Assembly: GCF_963930865.1 (NCBI RefSeq)
Contig: NZ_CAWVOH010000004.1
Coordinates: 1 to 64,000 of the forward strand
DNA: 64,000 nucleotides
Direction: 5' to 3'
From: Eupransor demetentiae
GTDB taxonomy: Bacteria; Bacillota; Bacilli; Lactobacillales; Lactobacillaceae
Within the stretch, counting starts at the first letter, position 1. The number at the start of each line of letters is the position of its first letter. Position numbers and translations under genes: made by a program. The notes under the pieces are model-generated. The model did not search any database, was not told where the DNA came from, and was given only the letters and a program-made list of their open reading frames with translations. Of the stretch, positions 1-8,970 are shown in pieces.

Positions 1-890
1 TTTGTTAGTCGATTCGGCAGCGGCCTTTGAGTCTGAGATCGACTTTGATAGAGATTCTGAAGCAAGCTTTGATTCTGAGTCAGCAATTGATTGTGAAGCA
101 GAAGCTGACTTGTTTGCAGAGTCATTTCCGGCTAGTGAATCGGCCTTTGACTGAGAAGCTGAAGTTGAAACTTCGGCACTTGCAGAATTTGAAGCAGCGT
201 CGGCACCGGATAGCGAGTCAGATGCTGACTTGTTTGTTGATTCGGCAGCGGCCCTTGAATCAGAGATTGACTTTGAAACTGATTCAGAAGCGGCCTTCGA
301 TTCTGAGTCAGCAGCTGATTGCGATTCGGATGTTGACTTAGTTGCAGAGTCATTTCCGGCTAGTGAATCGGCCTTTGACTGAGAAGCTGAAGTTGAAACT
401 TCGGCACTTGCACTGTTTGAAGCAGCGTCGGCACTTGAAAGTGATTCTGATGCCAATTTGTTAGTCGATTCGGCAGCGGACTTTGAATCTACAACGGACT
501 TTGAGGTTGATTCTGAAGCGGCCTTCGATTCTAAGTCTGCAGTCGATTGCGATTCAGATGCTGACTTCGTTGCAGAGTCATTTCCAGCGAGCGAATCTGC
601 TTTTGATTGTGAGGCCGAAGTTGAAACTTCAGTACTTGCAGAGTTTGAAGCAGCGTCAGCACTTGAAAGTGATTCTGACGCGGACTTGTTACTTGATTCG
701 GCAGCAGCCTTTGAGTCTGAAATTGACTTTGAAACTGATTCAGAAGCCACCTTCGATTCAGAGTCTGCGGTTGACTGTGAAGCTGAAGCTGACTTGTTGG
801 TTGAGTCATTGCCCGCTAATGAGTCGGCCTTTGATTGTGAAGCTGAAGTTGAAGCATTCGTTGATGATGCATCTTCATTTGACAAACTCT
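1..890. repeat. 228-bp tandem repeats in the serine-rich gene
   Basis: A marker (gtcatttcc and close variants) recurs at 121, 349, 577 and 805, exactly 228 bp or 76 codons apart. A degenerate fifth copy near 1022 is 216 bp further on. Units differ by scattered substitutions but keep the frame. This is recent in-frame expansion of the serine-rich stalk and a likely site of length variation. Confidence 0.85.
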
Positions 891-2859
891 GAGAAACTGA
901 CTTGGCAGTTGAAGCGTTAGCTGATTGCGAATCAGCGATCGCCTTTGAGGTTGAGGCAGAAGCGACCTTTGACAATGAATCAACGATTGAAAGTGATTCG
1001 GAAGCAGAGGCATTCGTTGAAGTGTTTCCAGCTAGCGAATCCGCAATTGATTGTGATGTTGATGTTGAAACCGCAGAACTAGCAGAGTCGTCCGTTGACT
1101 GGCTGTCTGAAGCGGAACTAATCGTTGAAGCTGCGGCTGACTTTGAGTCGGCAACCTGCTTTGAATTTGATTCTGAGGCAGCCTTCGAAGCTGAATCAGC
1201 AGCAGACTGAGATTCTGAGTTTGACTTTGCAGTTGAGGCTGCAGCTGACTTTGATTCAGCACGGGTCTTTGAGGTTGAAGCAGAGGCTTCGTCGCTGGCA
1301 GAATCCACGGCTGATTGGCTATCGGATGCCGAACTAGCAGTCGATGCAGCTGCAGATTGTGAGTCAGCAATTGCCTTTGAAGCTGAATCTGATGCAATTG
1401 TGCTTTCAGAATCTTCCGCTGATTCGCTTTCTGAAGCCGATTTAGCGGTTGACGCGGCAGCTGATTTTGATTCAGCAACCTGCTTTGAAGTCGATTCAGA
1501 TGCTGAATCGCTATCGGAATCAACAGTTGAAAGCGATTCTGAGTTTGACTTGTTCGTTGAGGTGGCAGCCGATTGACTGTCTGCAACAGACTTTGAAGCT
1601 GATTCACTGTCAGCCTTCGAACTTGAAAGGCTCGCTGAAAGAGACTCTGAAGCTTGCTTACTTTCGGAGTCAGATTTTACAGATGAAAGGCTGGTAGATG
1701 TTGATGCAGCGGCACTATCGGCCTTTGAATCTGAGTCGCTGGCGACAGTCGACGCTGAAGTACTGTCTGAAGCAGATTTTGAGCCAGAACCACTCTTGGA
1801 ACTATCTGCACTTGCGACCGTACTATTTGAGGCTGAAGTGCTGTCAGACTGCTCCGTTGAAAGGGAGTTGCTGGTTGAATCGGCAGCTAGCTTACTTTCA
1901 GATTCGAACTTTGAGAGTGATTCAGAGGCAGATTGAGAATCACTTGCGGCCTTTGACGTGGAGTCATTTTGGGATGCAAGATCAGCATTTGACTTTGATT
2001 CAGAAGAAACCTTGCTGCTGTCAGTTGATGCAGAGTCGTTCTTTGAAGTTTCAGCGCTAGTTGATGCTGAGGTGCTCTGCGTCTTTGAACCACGACGAGA
2101 GTTCAAGCCACTAAGTTGTTCTGAAACAGCAATGCTGGTTGAGGCCGTGCGGCTGACCGTGTCAGAAAGGGTGTTAGAACGCGATCCATCCCCACTAGTT
2201 GCGTTTGAGCTGCTGTTGCTTTTTGAAGAAGCATCGTTTGCCAAAGAAGCTGAAACCGATTGGCTGCTTGAAATTGAAGCAGAGTTTTCGGCTACAGCGG
2301 CCTCAGAATCGGCCTTTGATTGACTATCCGCTTTAGAAGCAGCATCAGACTGTGACTGTTGTTGTGATGCACTGTCTGAATCGGCTTGCGCTTGTGATTG
2401 TGAAGCAGACGCAGCGTTGGCCTTGCTCTGACTTTGCGAGCCCGATTGTCGCGTTGAGCTGTTGCCAGACATGCTGTCAGAAAGCGAACCAACATTACTT
2501 GTTACGACTGAGTTTTGCGTACTTAATGAAAGTGCAGTACTGCCACCAATCGTGATTGCAGAACTGTCAGTGGGACAGTCGTCATCATCGCCAAGCTTGT
2601 ATGAAAGCGCAGTGCTTTCGCTGCCTTGGTCCATGTTGGCGTTAACAACGGCCGATTGATCAGCGGACTTTTGGCTGTCTTGTACCGCCGTTTGAGATTC
2701 GGACTGTGAGTTAGCAGCCGAATTAGCCGTAGCAGTGTCATCGGCGTGTGCTTGGGCCTGTTGACCCATCGCCATTGCGACGGCAGTGGTGATTCCAGCT
2801 ACCATCCACTGCTTACCAGCTTTGTACATCTTAAAATTCAGTTTGGATTTTTGTTCCAT
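1..2859 (-). CDS. Serine-rich repeat surface protein with KxYKxGKxW signal peptide (N-terminal part)
   Basis: The reading frame is open from an ATG at 2859 to the left edge, giving 953 codons; the C-terminus lies outside the window. The start follows an AAGGGGAG ribosome binding site. Residues about 10-18 read KMYKAGKQW, the KxYKxGKxW signal motif of serine-rich glycoproteins that usually use the accessory SecA2/SecY2 route. A hydrophobic stretch and an AHAD cleavage region follow at about residue 38. After some 230 mixed residues the protein becomes a Ser/Ala/Lys/Asp/Glu repeat, with exact 76-residue units near the left edge. Such proteins are normally glycosylated adhesins. No accessory Sec or glycosyltransferase gene is visible here. 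A WalR-type box lies 63-79 bp upstream of the start. It is a paralogue of the next gene, and the two share the first 20 or so residues closely. Confidence 0.85.
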   Translation of the reverse strand, partial: MEQKSKLNFKMYKAGKQWMVAGITTAVAMAMGQQAQAHADDTATANSAANSQSESQTAVQDSQKSADQSAVVNANMDQGSESTALSYKLGDDDDCPTDSSAITIGGSTALSLSTQNSVVTSNVGSLSDSMSGNSSTRQSGSQSQSKANAASASQSQAQADSDSASQQQSQSDAASKADSQSKADSEAAVAENSASISSSQSVSASLANDASSKSNSSSNATSGDGSRSNTLSDTVSRTASTSIAVSEQLSGLNSRRGSKTQSTSASTSAETSKNDSASTDSSKVSSESKSNADLASQNDSTSKAASDSQSASESLSKFESESKLAADSTSNSLSTEQSDSTSASNSTVASADSSKSGSGSKSASDSTSASTVASDSDSKADSAAASTSTSLSSVKSDSESKQASESLSASLSSSKADSESASKSVADSQSAATSTNKSNSESLSTVDSDSDSASESTSKQVAESKSAAASTAKSASESESAEDSESTIASDSASKAIADSQSAAASTASSASDSQSAVDSASDEASASTSKTRAESKSAAASTAKSNSESQSAADSASKAASESNSKQVADSKSAAASTISSASDSQSTDDSASSAVSTSTSQSIADSLAGNTSTNASASESLSIVDSLSKVASASTSKAIADSQSANASTAKSVSQSLSNEDASSTNASTSASQSKADSLAGNDSTNKSASASQSTADSESKVASESVSKSISDSKAAAESSNKSASESLSSADAASNSASTEVSTSASQSKADSLAGNDSATKSASESQSTADLESKAASESTSKSVVDSKSAAESTNKLASESLSSADAASNSASAEVSTSASQSKADSLAGNDSATKSTSESQSAADSESKAASESVSKSISDSRAAAESTNKSASDSLSGADAASNSASAEVSTSASQSKADSLAGNDSANKSASASQSIADSESKLASESLSKSISDSKAAAESTNK

Positions 2860-2921
2860 CGTGGCTCTCCCCTTTTACTTTTTCTGAATCAAGAGACTTT
2901 GAAACAAGATTTTTACAAAAT

Positions 2922-2938
2922 TGTAATATTCTTGTAAT
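2922..2938 (+). promoter_or_regulatory. WalR-type box upstream of the first serine-rich gene
   Basis: Two TGTAAT hexamers separated by 5 nt match the WalR consensus TGTWAH-N5-TGTWAH. The box is on the plus strand, opposite to the gene it precedes, and about 63-79 bp from the start codon at 2859. A possible minus-strand promoter (TTACAA, N16, TAAAAA) overlaps it, so binding could repress or activate. WalRK is encoded in this window. Confidence 0.5.
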
Positions 2939-3007
2939 AAAGAAAAACAATAGGTTCATTATGCCATGGTTTTTATACAAAAGCTAGTGAATTCTATCGG
3001 CAGATAA

Positions 3008-3041
3008 CAAAAAATAGACCCATCTTTCGATGAGTCTATTT
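3008..3041 (-). terminator. Rho-independent terminator of the second serine-rich gene
   Basis: On the minus strand a stem formed by AATAGACTCATC and GATGGGTCTATT is followed by a run of T, just after the stop at 3099. Confidence 0.8.
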
Positions 3042-3098
3042 CCCGTATTTATGGGACATTTAGAGCTTAAATTAGAAACCCTAACTGTACTTTTAAGG

Positions 3099-6000
3099 TT
3101 ACTTTGGAACGTTGATGGTTTCGCCGTTGTCTTTGTTGGTGAATGAGCTTACATCGAAGTTTCCCCTGAAGTGGAATACGGCATCATGAGCAGCAACAAA
3201 GGAAATATCCTTTGTGAAGTCCTCCTTTGATAGCGTAACCGACAATGTATTGTCAAAGATACTCATACCATCCCCGTCTTGACCATTCAATTCGATATCA
3301 GTAGTACGAGTTCTGATGTTATAGATACCTGAATTCTTAAAGTAGAAGGTTACCTTAACTTGATCACCACTAACATCTGCATCCACTTCATCGAATGCAT
3401 CTTGATAGTCAGTCGAGTCATCATTTGTCGTTGTAATGGTATAGGCCAACTTATAGGTTCCGTCAGGCATATTATCCCAAGCAGCTAATGACTCGGAGGT
3501 TGATTTAGAAGCAGATTCTGAATCACTCACAGAGGTTGAAGTTGATTCCGAAGTTGATTTTGAGATTGATGAACTCGTGGATTCTGAAGTCGACTTCGAA
3601 CTTGATGCTGATTCAGAGGTCGACTTTGAGGTTGACGTTGAAGCACTCTTAACCGTCGAAGCAGACGTTGAAGTTGCTGCTGAATTGCTGTCCGAAATAG
3701 AATCTGATCTCGACTTTACCGTTGAGGTGCTCTTTGAAACCGAAGCCGAAGTAGAAATTGATTCTGATGCTGACTTGGATTCGGAAGCACTCTTCGAAGT
3801 TGAGGTACTTTCACTTACTGACTTCGATTCTGTTGAGGCAGAGTCGGAGGCTGACTTGCTGTCGGATGTTGATTCAGATGCAGACTTTGATTCTGAAGTG
3901 CTCTTTGAAGTTGAGGTTGAATCGGAAACCGACTTGGATTCAGATGCGCTCTTCGAAGTTGAGGTGCTTTCGCTCGCTGACTTTGATTCAGTTGAAGCGG
4001 AATCAGAAACTGACTTGCTGTCTGATGTTGATTCAGATGCGCTCTTTGACGTTGAAGTTGAATCTGAAACCGACTTTGATTCTGAAGAACTCTTTGATGT
4101 TGAGGTTGAATCCGAAACTGACTTGGAATCTGAAGCGCTCTTCGAGATTGAAGTACTTTCGCTTACGCTCTTTGATTCGGTCGAAGCAGAATCGGAAGCT
4201 GATTTGCTATCTGACGTTGATTCAGAAGCAGATTTCGATTCAGACGCACTCTTTGAAGTTGAAGTGCTTTCACTTGCTGACTTGGATTCCGTTGAAGCGG
4301 AATCAGAGGCGGATTTACTGTCAGATGTTGATTCGGAAGCCGACTTAGACTCAGAAGTGCTCTTCGAAGTTGAAGCACTTTCACTTACGGACTTGGATTC
4401 CGTTGAGGCGGAATCAGAAGCTGATTTGCTATCCGATGTTGATTCAGATGCAGACTTTGACTCTGAAGCACTCTTTGATGTTGAAGTGGATTCGCTCACT
4501 GACTTCGATTCGGTTGAAGCAGAATCGGAAACTGATTTGCTATCTGACGTTGATTCAGATGCAGACTTTGACTCAGAAGTGCTCTTTGACGTTGAGGTCG
4601 AATATGAAACCGACTTTGATTCAGAGGCACCCTTCGAGGTTGAGGTACTTTCGCTTGCAGACTTGGATTCCGTTGAAGCTGAATCAGAGGCAGATTTACT
4701 GTCAGATGTTGATTCAGAGGCGGACTTTGACTCTGAAGTACTCTTTGAGGTTGAGGTCGAATCTGAAACCGACTTTGAATCTGATGCACTTTTCGAAGTC
4801 GAAGTGCTCTCGCTGGCCGACTTCGATTCAGTTGAAGCGGAGTCAGAGGCTGACTTGCTGTCTGATGTTGATTCAGAAGCTGACTTTGATTCTGAAGAAC
4901 TCTTTGATGTTGAGGTTGAATCCGAAACTGACTTGGAATCTGAGGCGCTCTTTGATGTTGAAGTACTTTCGCTTGCACTCTTTGATTCGGTCGAAGCAGA
5001 ATCGGAAGCTGACTTGCTATCTGACGTTGATTCGGAAGCCGACTTGGACTTAGAAGCGCTCTCCGACGTTGAGGTAGATTCGCTAGCAGATTTCGATTCA
5101 AAAGCACTCTTCGAGGTCGAAGCACTTTCGCTTACAGATTTAGACTCAGTTGAAGCTGAATTAGAGGCTGACTTGCTATCTGAAACTGAATCAGAAGCTG
5201 ACTTCGACTCTGACGAACTCTTTGAGGTTGAAGTTGAATCTGAAACCGACTTGGACTCAGAGGCGCTCTTCGAGGTTGAAGTGCTTTCGCTTGCCGACTT
5301 GGATTCGGTCGAGGCTGAATCAGAGGCTGACTTGCTATCTGACGTTGATTCTGAAGCAGATTTCGATTCAGACGCACTCTTCGAAGTTGAGGTGCTTTCG
5401 CTTGCCGACTTGGATTCTGTTGAAGCGGAGTCAGAGGCTGACTTGCTGCCTGATGTTGATTCAGAAGCTGACTTTGATTCAGATGCGCTCTTTGACGTTG
5501 AAGTACTATCGCTTACAGATTTCGATTCAGACGTACTCTTCGAAGTTGAAGTGCTTTCACTTGCTGACTTCGATTCCGTTGAAGCGGAGTCAGAAGTTGA
5601 TTTGCTATCTGAGACTGAATCAGAAGCTGACTTTGATTCTGAAGAACTCTTTGACGTTGAGGTTGAATCCGAAACTGACTTTGAATCTGAGGTGCTCTTT
5701 GATGTTGATTCGGAAGCTGACTTCGACTCAGAAACGCTCTTCGAGGTTGAAATTGAATCTGAAGCCGACTTAGAATCCGAGACCGACTTAGAATCCGAGA
5801 CACTCTTTGAGGTTGAAGTGCTTTCACTTGCTGACTTAGATTCGGTTGAAGCTGAATCGGAGACTGACTTGCTGTCTGATGTTGATTCTGAAGCAGATTT
5901 CGCTTCAGATGCACTCTTCGAGGTCGAAGTAGAATCAGAAACTGATTTGCTATCTGAGATTGATTCAGATGCTGACTTTGACTCAGATGCGCTCTTCGAG

Positions 6001-8795
6001 GTTGAAGTGCTTTCGCTTGCCGACTTTGATTCGGTTGAAGCAGAATCAGAAACTGACTTGCTATCTGACGTTGATTCAGAGGCTGACTTTGACTCGGAAG
6101 CACTCTTCGAAAATGATGTTGATTCGGAAACGGACTTAGAATCTGAAGCACTCTTTGAGGCTGAAGTGCTTTCGCTTGCCGACTTTGACTCAGTTGAAGC
6201 TGAATCAGAAGCCGACTTGCTATCTGATGTTGATTCAGATGCGGACTTCGATTCTGAAGTGCTCTTTGAAGTTGAAGCACTTTCACTTACTGACTTCGAT
6301 TCTCTTGAGGCAGAGTCGGAAACCGACTTACTGTCCGAAACTGAATCAGATGCAGACTTGGATTCTGATGTGCTCTTCGAAGTTGATGTTGAATCTGAAA
6401 CCGACTTGGAATCTGATGCACTTTTCGAAGTCGAAGTACTTTCGCTTGCGCTCTTTGATTCGGTTGAAGCAGAGTCAGAAGCTGATTTGCTATCCGATGT
6501 TGATTCAGATGCAGACTTTGACTCTGACGAACTCTTTGAGGTTGAGGTTGAAGTTGAATCTGAAACCGACTTTGAATCGGATGCGCTCTTCGAAGTTGAA
6601 GTACTTTCGCTCACTGACTTAGACTCAGTTGATGCTGAATCAGAGGCTGATTTGCTATCTGATGTTGAATCAGATGCAGATTTCGATTCTGAAGCACTCT
6701 TCGAAGTTGATGTTGAATCTGAAACTGACTTTGATTCGGTCGACGCTGAATCAGAAACCGACTTACTCTCTGAAATTGAATCAGATACAGACTCCGATTC
6801 CGAAGTGCTCTTCGAAGTCGAAGCACTCTCGCTTACGCTCTTTGATTCGGTCGAAGCAGAATCGGAAGCTGATTGGCTATCCGATGTTGATTCAGAGGCG
6901 GACTTCGACTCTGAAGCGCTCTTTGAGGTTGATGCACTCTCGCTTACAGACTTTGATTCTGTTGAAGCTGAATCAGAAGCTGACTTGCTATCTGATGTTG
7001 ATTCAGAAACAGATCTTGACTCAGAGGCGCTCTTTGATGTCGAGGCACTTTCACTAGCAGATTTTGATTCGGTTGAGGCGGAGTCAGAAACTGACTTGGA
7101 ATCTGATGAACTTTTCGAAATCGAGGCACTTTCGCTCGCTGACTTGGATTCGGTCGAAGCAGAATCGGAAACTGACTTACTATCTGAAACTGAATCAGAT
7201 GCTGACTTAGATTCGGAAGTGCTCTTCGAAGTCGAGGCACTTTCGCTCGCTGACTTCGATTCGGTTGAAGCAGAATCAGAGACTGATTTGCTATCCGATG
7301 TTGAATCTGAAACCGACTTGGATTCAGATGCACTCTTCGAGGTCGAAGCACTTTCACTTGCGGATTTTGATTCTGTCGAAGCTGAATCAGATACTGACTT
7401 ACTCTCTGAAATTGAATCAGATACAGACTTCGACACTGAAGTGCTCTTTGAAGTTGACGCACTTTCACTGGCCGACTTTGATCCAGTTGAGGCGGAATCG
7501 GAAACTGACTTTCTATCTGACGTTGAGTCTGACACGGACTTTGACTCAGAAGTACTCTTCGAAATCGAGGCACTTTCGCTCGCTGACTTGCTATCCGATG
7601 TTGATTCAGAGACTGACTTTGACTCTGAAGTACTCTTTGAGGTTGAAGTACTCTCGCTTACAGACTTTGATTCTGTTGAAGTTGAAGCAGACTTCGATTC
7701 ACTTGCGGCCTTCGAAATTGATTCTGAAGTTGAACTGGACTTTGATTCACTCGTCGATTCATTGTCAGACTTGCTTGCATCTTTCGAAACCGAATTACTG
7801 ATTGAATTGATCTGGCTCGCAGCCTTTGATGCTGAGTCAGACTGTGAATCAACGTTTGAATTATGAGTCGAATCGGAAATACTTTCCGAGTTGACTTTGC
7901 TATTTTCTGTGGAAAGCGAAGTACTCTTGGAAAGATTAGCACTGGCTGAAGAGCTCGTTGAAGTCGATTGACTTGTGGAGCTTAAACCAGAAGCCTTACG
8001 GGAATTAACCCCACTTAAAGCTTGCGAAACCTTGTTACTCAAGGACTTTGTTCGACTAGCTACGCCGGAAATATCATTTGACCGTGAGTTAACCCCACTG
8101 GCAAAACCAGATTGGCTGGCACTTTGCGAAGTAACCGCACTAGCTGACTTCGAAAACTGTGAGTTCTCCGAATTGTTTTTTGAAGCAGATGCTGAAGTTG
8201 ACTGACTAACGGAAACTGAAAGTGAGTTTGACTTCAAGTTTGCAGCAGACTTACTCTCCGACTCCGACTTACTATCGGATGCGCTGTCTGACGCACTGGT
8301 AGAATCAACCTTGCTGTTATCCGAAGAAAACTTCTGACTTTCTGACTTCGTTTTGCTTGCGTCAGTCGAAAGACTCACACTGTCACTGGCGCAGTCAGAC
8401 TGGCTGGTCGAACTAACGTCACTACTATATGAAGAAAACTTCTGGCTTTCAGAATTAACTTTGCTTGCATCCGTTGATAAACTGGCACTTTCACTGACAC
8501 AGTTTTCAGAATTAGCCTGGTCATCCCCGACCTGATTTTGACCGGCAATACTTGTGCTCGTCGCATCAATATCCATGTCTGCTGCAGCTGCTGCCTTCTC
8601 ATCAGCGCTGCTTTGACCGTTTACATTAACAGATTGCGATTCGGTTGGTGTGGTACTAGTCGTCGTGGATTGATTGTCGGCATGTGCTTGTCCTTGCTGA
8701 CCCAAAGCGACGGCGAAAATAGTTGTCATTCCGGCAACCATCCAGCGTTTCCCAGCCTTATACATTTTAAAATTTGTTTTGGACTGTTTTTCCAT
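3099..8795 (-). CDS. Giant serine-rich repeat protein with KxYKxGKxW signal and C-terminal NEAT-like domain
   Basis: 1898 residues. The signal motif KMYKAGKRW (residues about 10-18) and an AHAD cleavage region near residue 40 predict export by an accessory Sec system. Residues about 40-340 are a mixed Ser/Ala/Asn region; then about 1400 residues are almost strictly alternating serine (SxSx) in units of roughly 37 residues with a recurring STESKS marker. The last 129 residues (1770-1898) are not repetitive. They begin DGTYKLAYTI and contain VTFYFKNS and HDAVFHFRGNFD, resembling a NEAT (heme/hemoprotein-binding) beta-sandwich. The usual strand-8 YxxxY is HxxxF here (His1870, Phe1874). No LPXTG sorting signal follows, so retention at the wall is not by sortase. 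The start has an AGAGAGGAAC ribosome binding site and a promoter at 8876-8905. Adhesin is inferred; the NEAT call is by eye. Confidence 0.85.
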   Translation of the reverse strand: MEKQSKTNFKMYKAGKRWMVAGMTTIFAVALGQQGQAHADNQSTTTSTTPTESQSVNVNGQSSADEKAAAAADMDIDATSTSIAGQNQVGDDQANSENCVSESASLSTDASKVNSESQKFSSYSSDVSSTSQSDCASDSVSLSTDASKTKSESQKFSSDNSKVDSTSASDSASDSKSESESKSAANLKSNSLSVSVSQSTSASASKNNSENSQFSKSASAVTSQSASQSGFASGVNSRSNDISGVASRTKSLSNKVSQALSGVNSRKASGLSSTSQSTSTSSSASANLSKSTSLSTENSKVNSESISDSTHNSNVDSQSDSASKAASQINSISNSVSKDASKSDNESTSESKSSSTSESISKAASESKSASTSTESKSVSESTSTSKSTSESKSVSESTSDSKSASESASISKSTSESKSVSDSTSDRKSVSDSASTGSKSASESASTSKSTSVSKSVSDSISESKSVSDSASTESKSASESASTSKSASESKSVSDSTSDSKSVSDSASTESKSASESASTSKSTSESKSASDSVSDSKSVSDSASTESKSASESASISKSSSDSKSVSDSASTESKSASESASTSKSASESRSVSESTSDSKSASDSASTESKSVSESASTSKSASESKSASESTSDSQSASDSASTESKSVSESASTSKSTSESESVSDSISESKSVSDSASTESKSVSDSTSTSKSASESKSASDSTSDSKSASDSASTESKSVSESTSTSKSASDSKSVSDSTSTSTSKSSSESKSASESTSDSKSASDSASTESKSASESTSTSKSASDSKSVSDSTSTSKSTSESKSASDSVSDSKSVSDSASRESKSVSESASTSKSTSESKSASESTSDSKSASDSASTESKSASESTSASKSASDSKSVSESTSFSKSASESKSASESTSDSKSVSDSASTESKSASESTSTSKSASESKSASESISDSKSVSDSTSTSKSASEAKSASESTSDSKSVSDSASTESKSASESTSTSKSVSDSKSVSDSKSASDSISTSKSVSESKSASESTSKSTSDSKSVSDSTSTSKSSSESKSASDSVSDSKSTSDSASTESKSASESTSTSKSTSESKSVSDSTSTSKSASESKSASESTSGSKSASDSASTESKSASESTSTSKSASESKSASESTSDSKSASDSASTESKSASESTSTSKSASESKSVSDSTSTSKSSSESKSASDSVSDSKSASNSASTESKSVSESASTSKSAFESKSASESTSTSESASKSKSASESTSDSKSASDSASTESKSASESTSTSKSASDSKSVSDSTSTSKSSSESKSASESTSDSKSASDSASTESKSASESTSTSKSASDSKSVSDSTSTSKSTSESKSASESTSDSKSASDSASTESKSASESTSTSKGASESKSVSYSTSTSKSTSESKSASESTSDSKSVSDSASTESKSVSESTSTSKSASESKSASESTSDSKSASDSASTESKSVSESASTSKSTSESKSASESTSDSKSASDSASTESKSASESTSTSKSASESKSASESTSDSKSASDSASTESKSVSESTSISKSASDSKSVSDSTSTSKSSSESKSVSDSTSTSKSASESTSDSKSVSDSASTESKSASESTSTSKSASESKSVSDSTSTSKSTSESKSASESTSDSKSASDSASTESKSVSESTSTSKSASESKSASESISTSASVSKSTSTVKSRSDSISDSNSAATSTSASTVKSASTSTSKSTSESASSSKSTSESTSSSISKSTSESTSTSVSDSESASKSTSESLAAWDNMPDGTYKLAYTITTTNDDSTDYQDAFDEVDADVSGDQVKVTFYFKNSGIYNIRTRTTDIELNGQDGDGMSIFDNTLSVTLSKEDFTKDISFVAAHDAVFHFRGNFDVSSFTNKDNGETINVPK
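3577..7700. repeat. Long low-complexity repeat tract encoding the SxSx stalk
   Basis: The DNA is a string of degenerate units of about 111 bp (37 codons) plus shorter variants, all in frame. On the plus strand they read as gattc/gaagc/ctttga repeats. The tract also leaves a long open plus-strand frame, which I treat as an artefact. Expect length polymorphism and assembly errors here. Confidence 0.8.
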
Positions 8796-8875
8796 CGACT
8801 GTTCCTCTCTCTAAAAAACGGGTCGAATTCTGGGAGTTATAATACGAATTCAGGCTCATTGTCATGGTTAATCCC

Positions 8876-8905
8876 ATTATGGCACTCTAAAGATTGTAAT
8901 GTCAA
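8876..8905 (-). promoter_or_regulatory. Promoter of the second serine-rich gene
   Basis: Minus-strand TTGACA (8905-8900), an 18-bp spacer and CATAAT (8881-8876), about 80 bp before the start at 8795. Confidence 0.55.
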
Positions 8906-8929
8906 TTAAATTTAATGAATTCTTAATAA

Positions 8930-8962
8930 AAAAAGGACCCGTCCGAGACGAGTCCTTTTTAG
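8930..8962 (-). terminator. Terminator of prfC
   Basis: Minus-strand stem AAGGACTCGTC / GACGGGTCCTT followed by seven T, just after the prfC stop. Confidence 0.85.
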
Positions 8963-8970
8963 TGCTTAAA

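Noticed and set aside
1..890. Regular repeats that might suggest a CRISPR array
   Set aside because: The 228-bp units are coding, in frame, without alternating conserved repeats and unique spacers.
458..2323. Several plus-strand open frames with repeated Ser/Glu/Ala/Asp residues
   Set aside because: Shadows of the first serine-rich gene in the opposite direction.
3577..7866. A 1429-residue plus-strand open frame rich in Asp, Glu, Val and Phe
   Set aside because: It is antisense to the SxSx tract; the repetitive serine codons prevent stops on the other strand. It has no ribosome binding site and no sensible protein composition.
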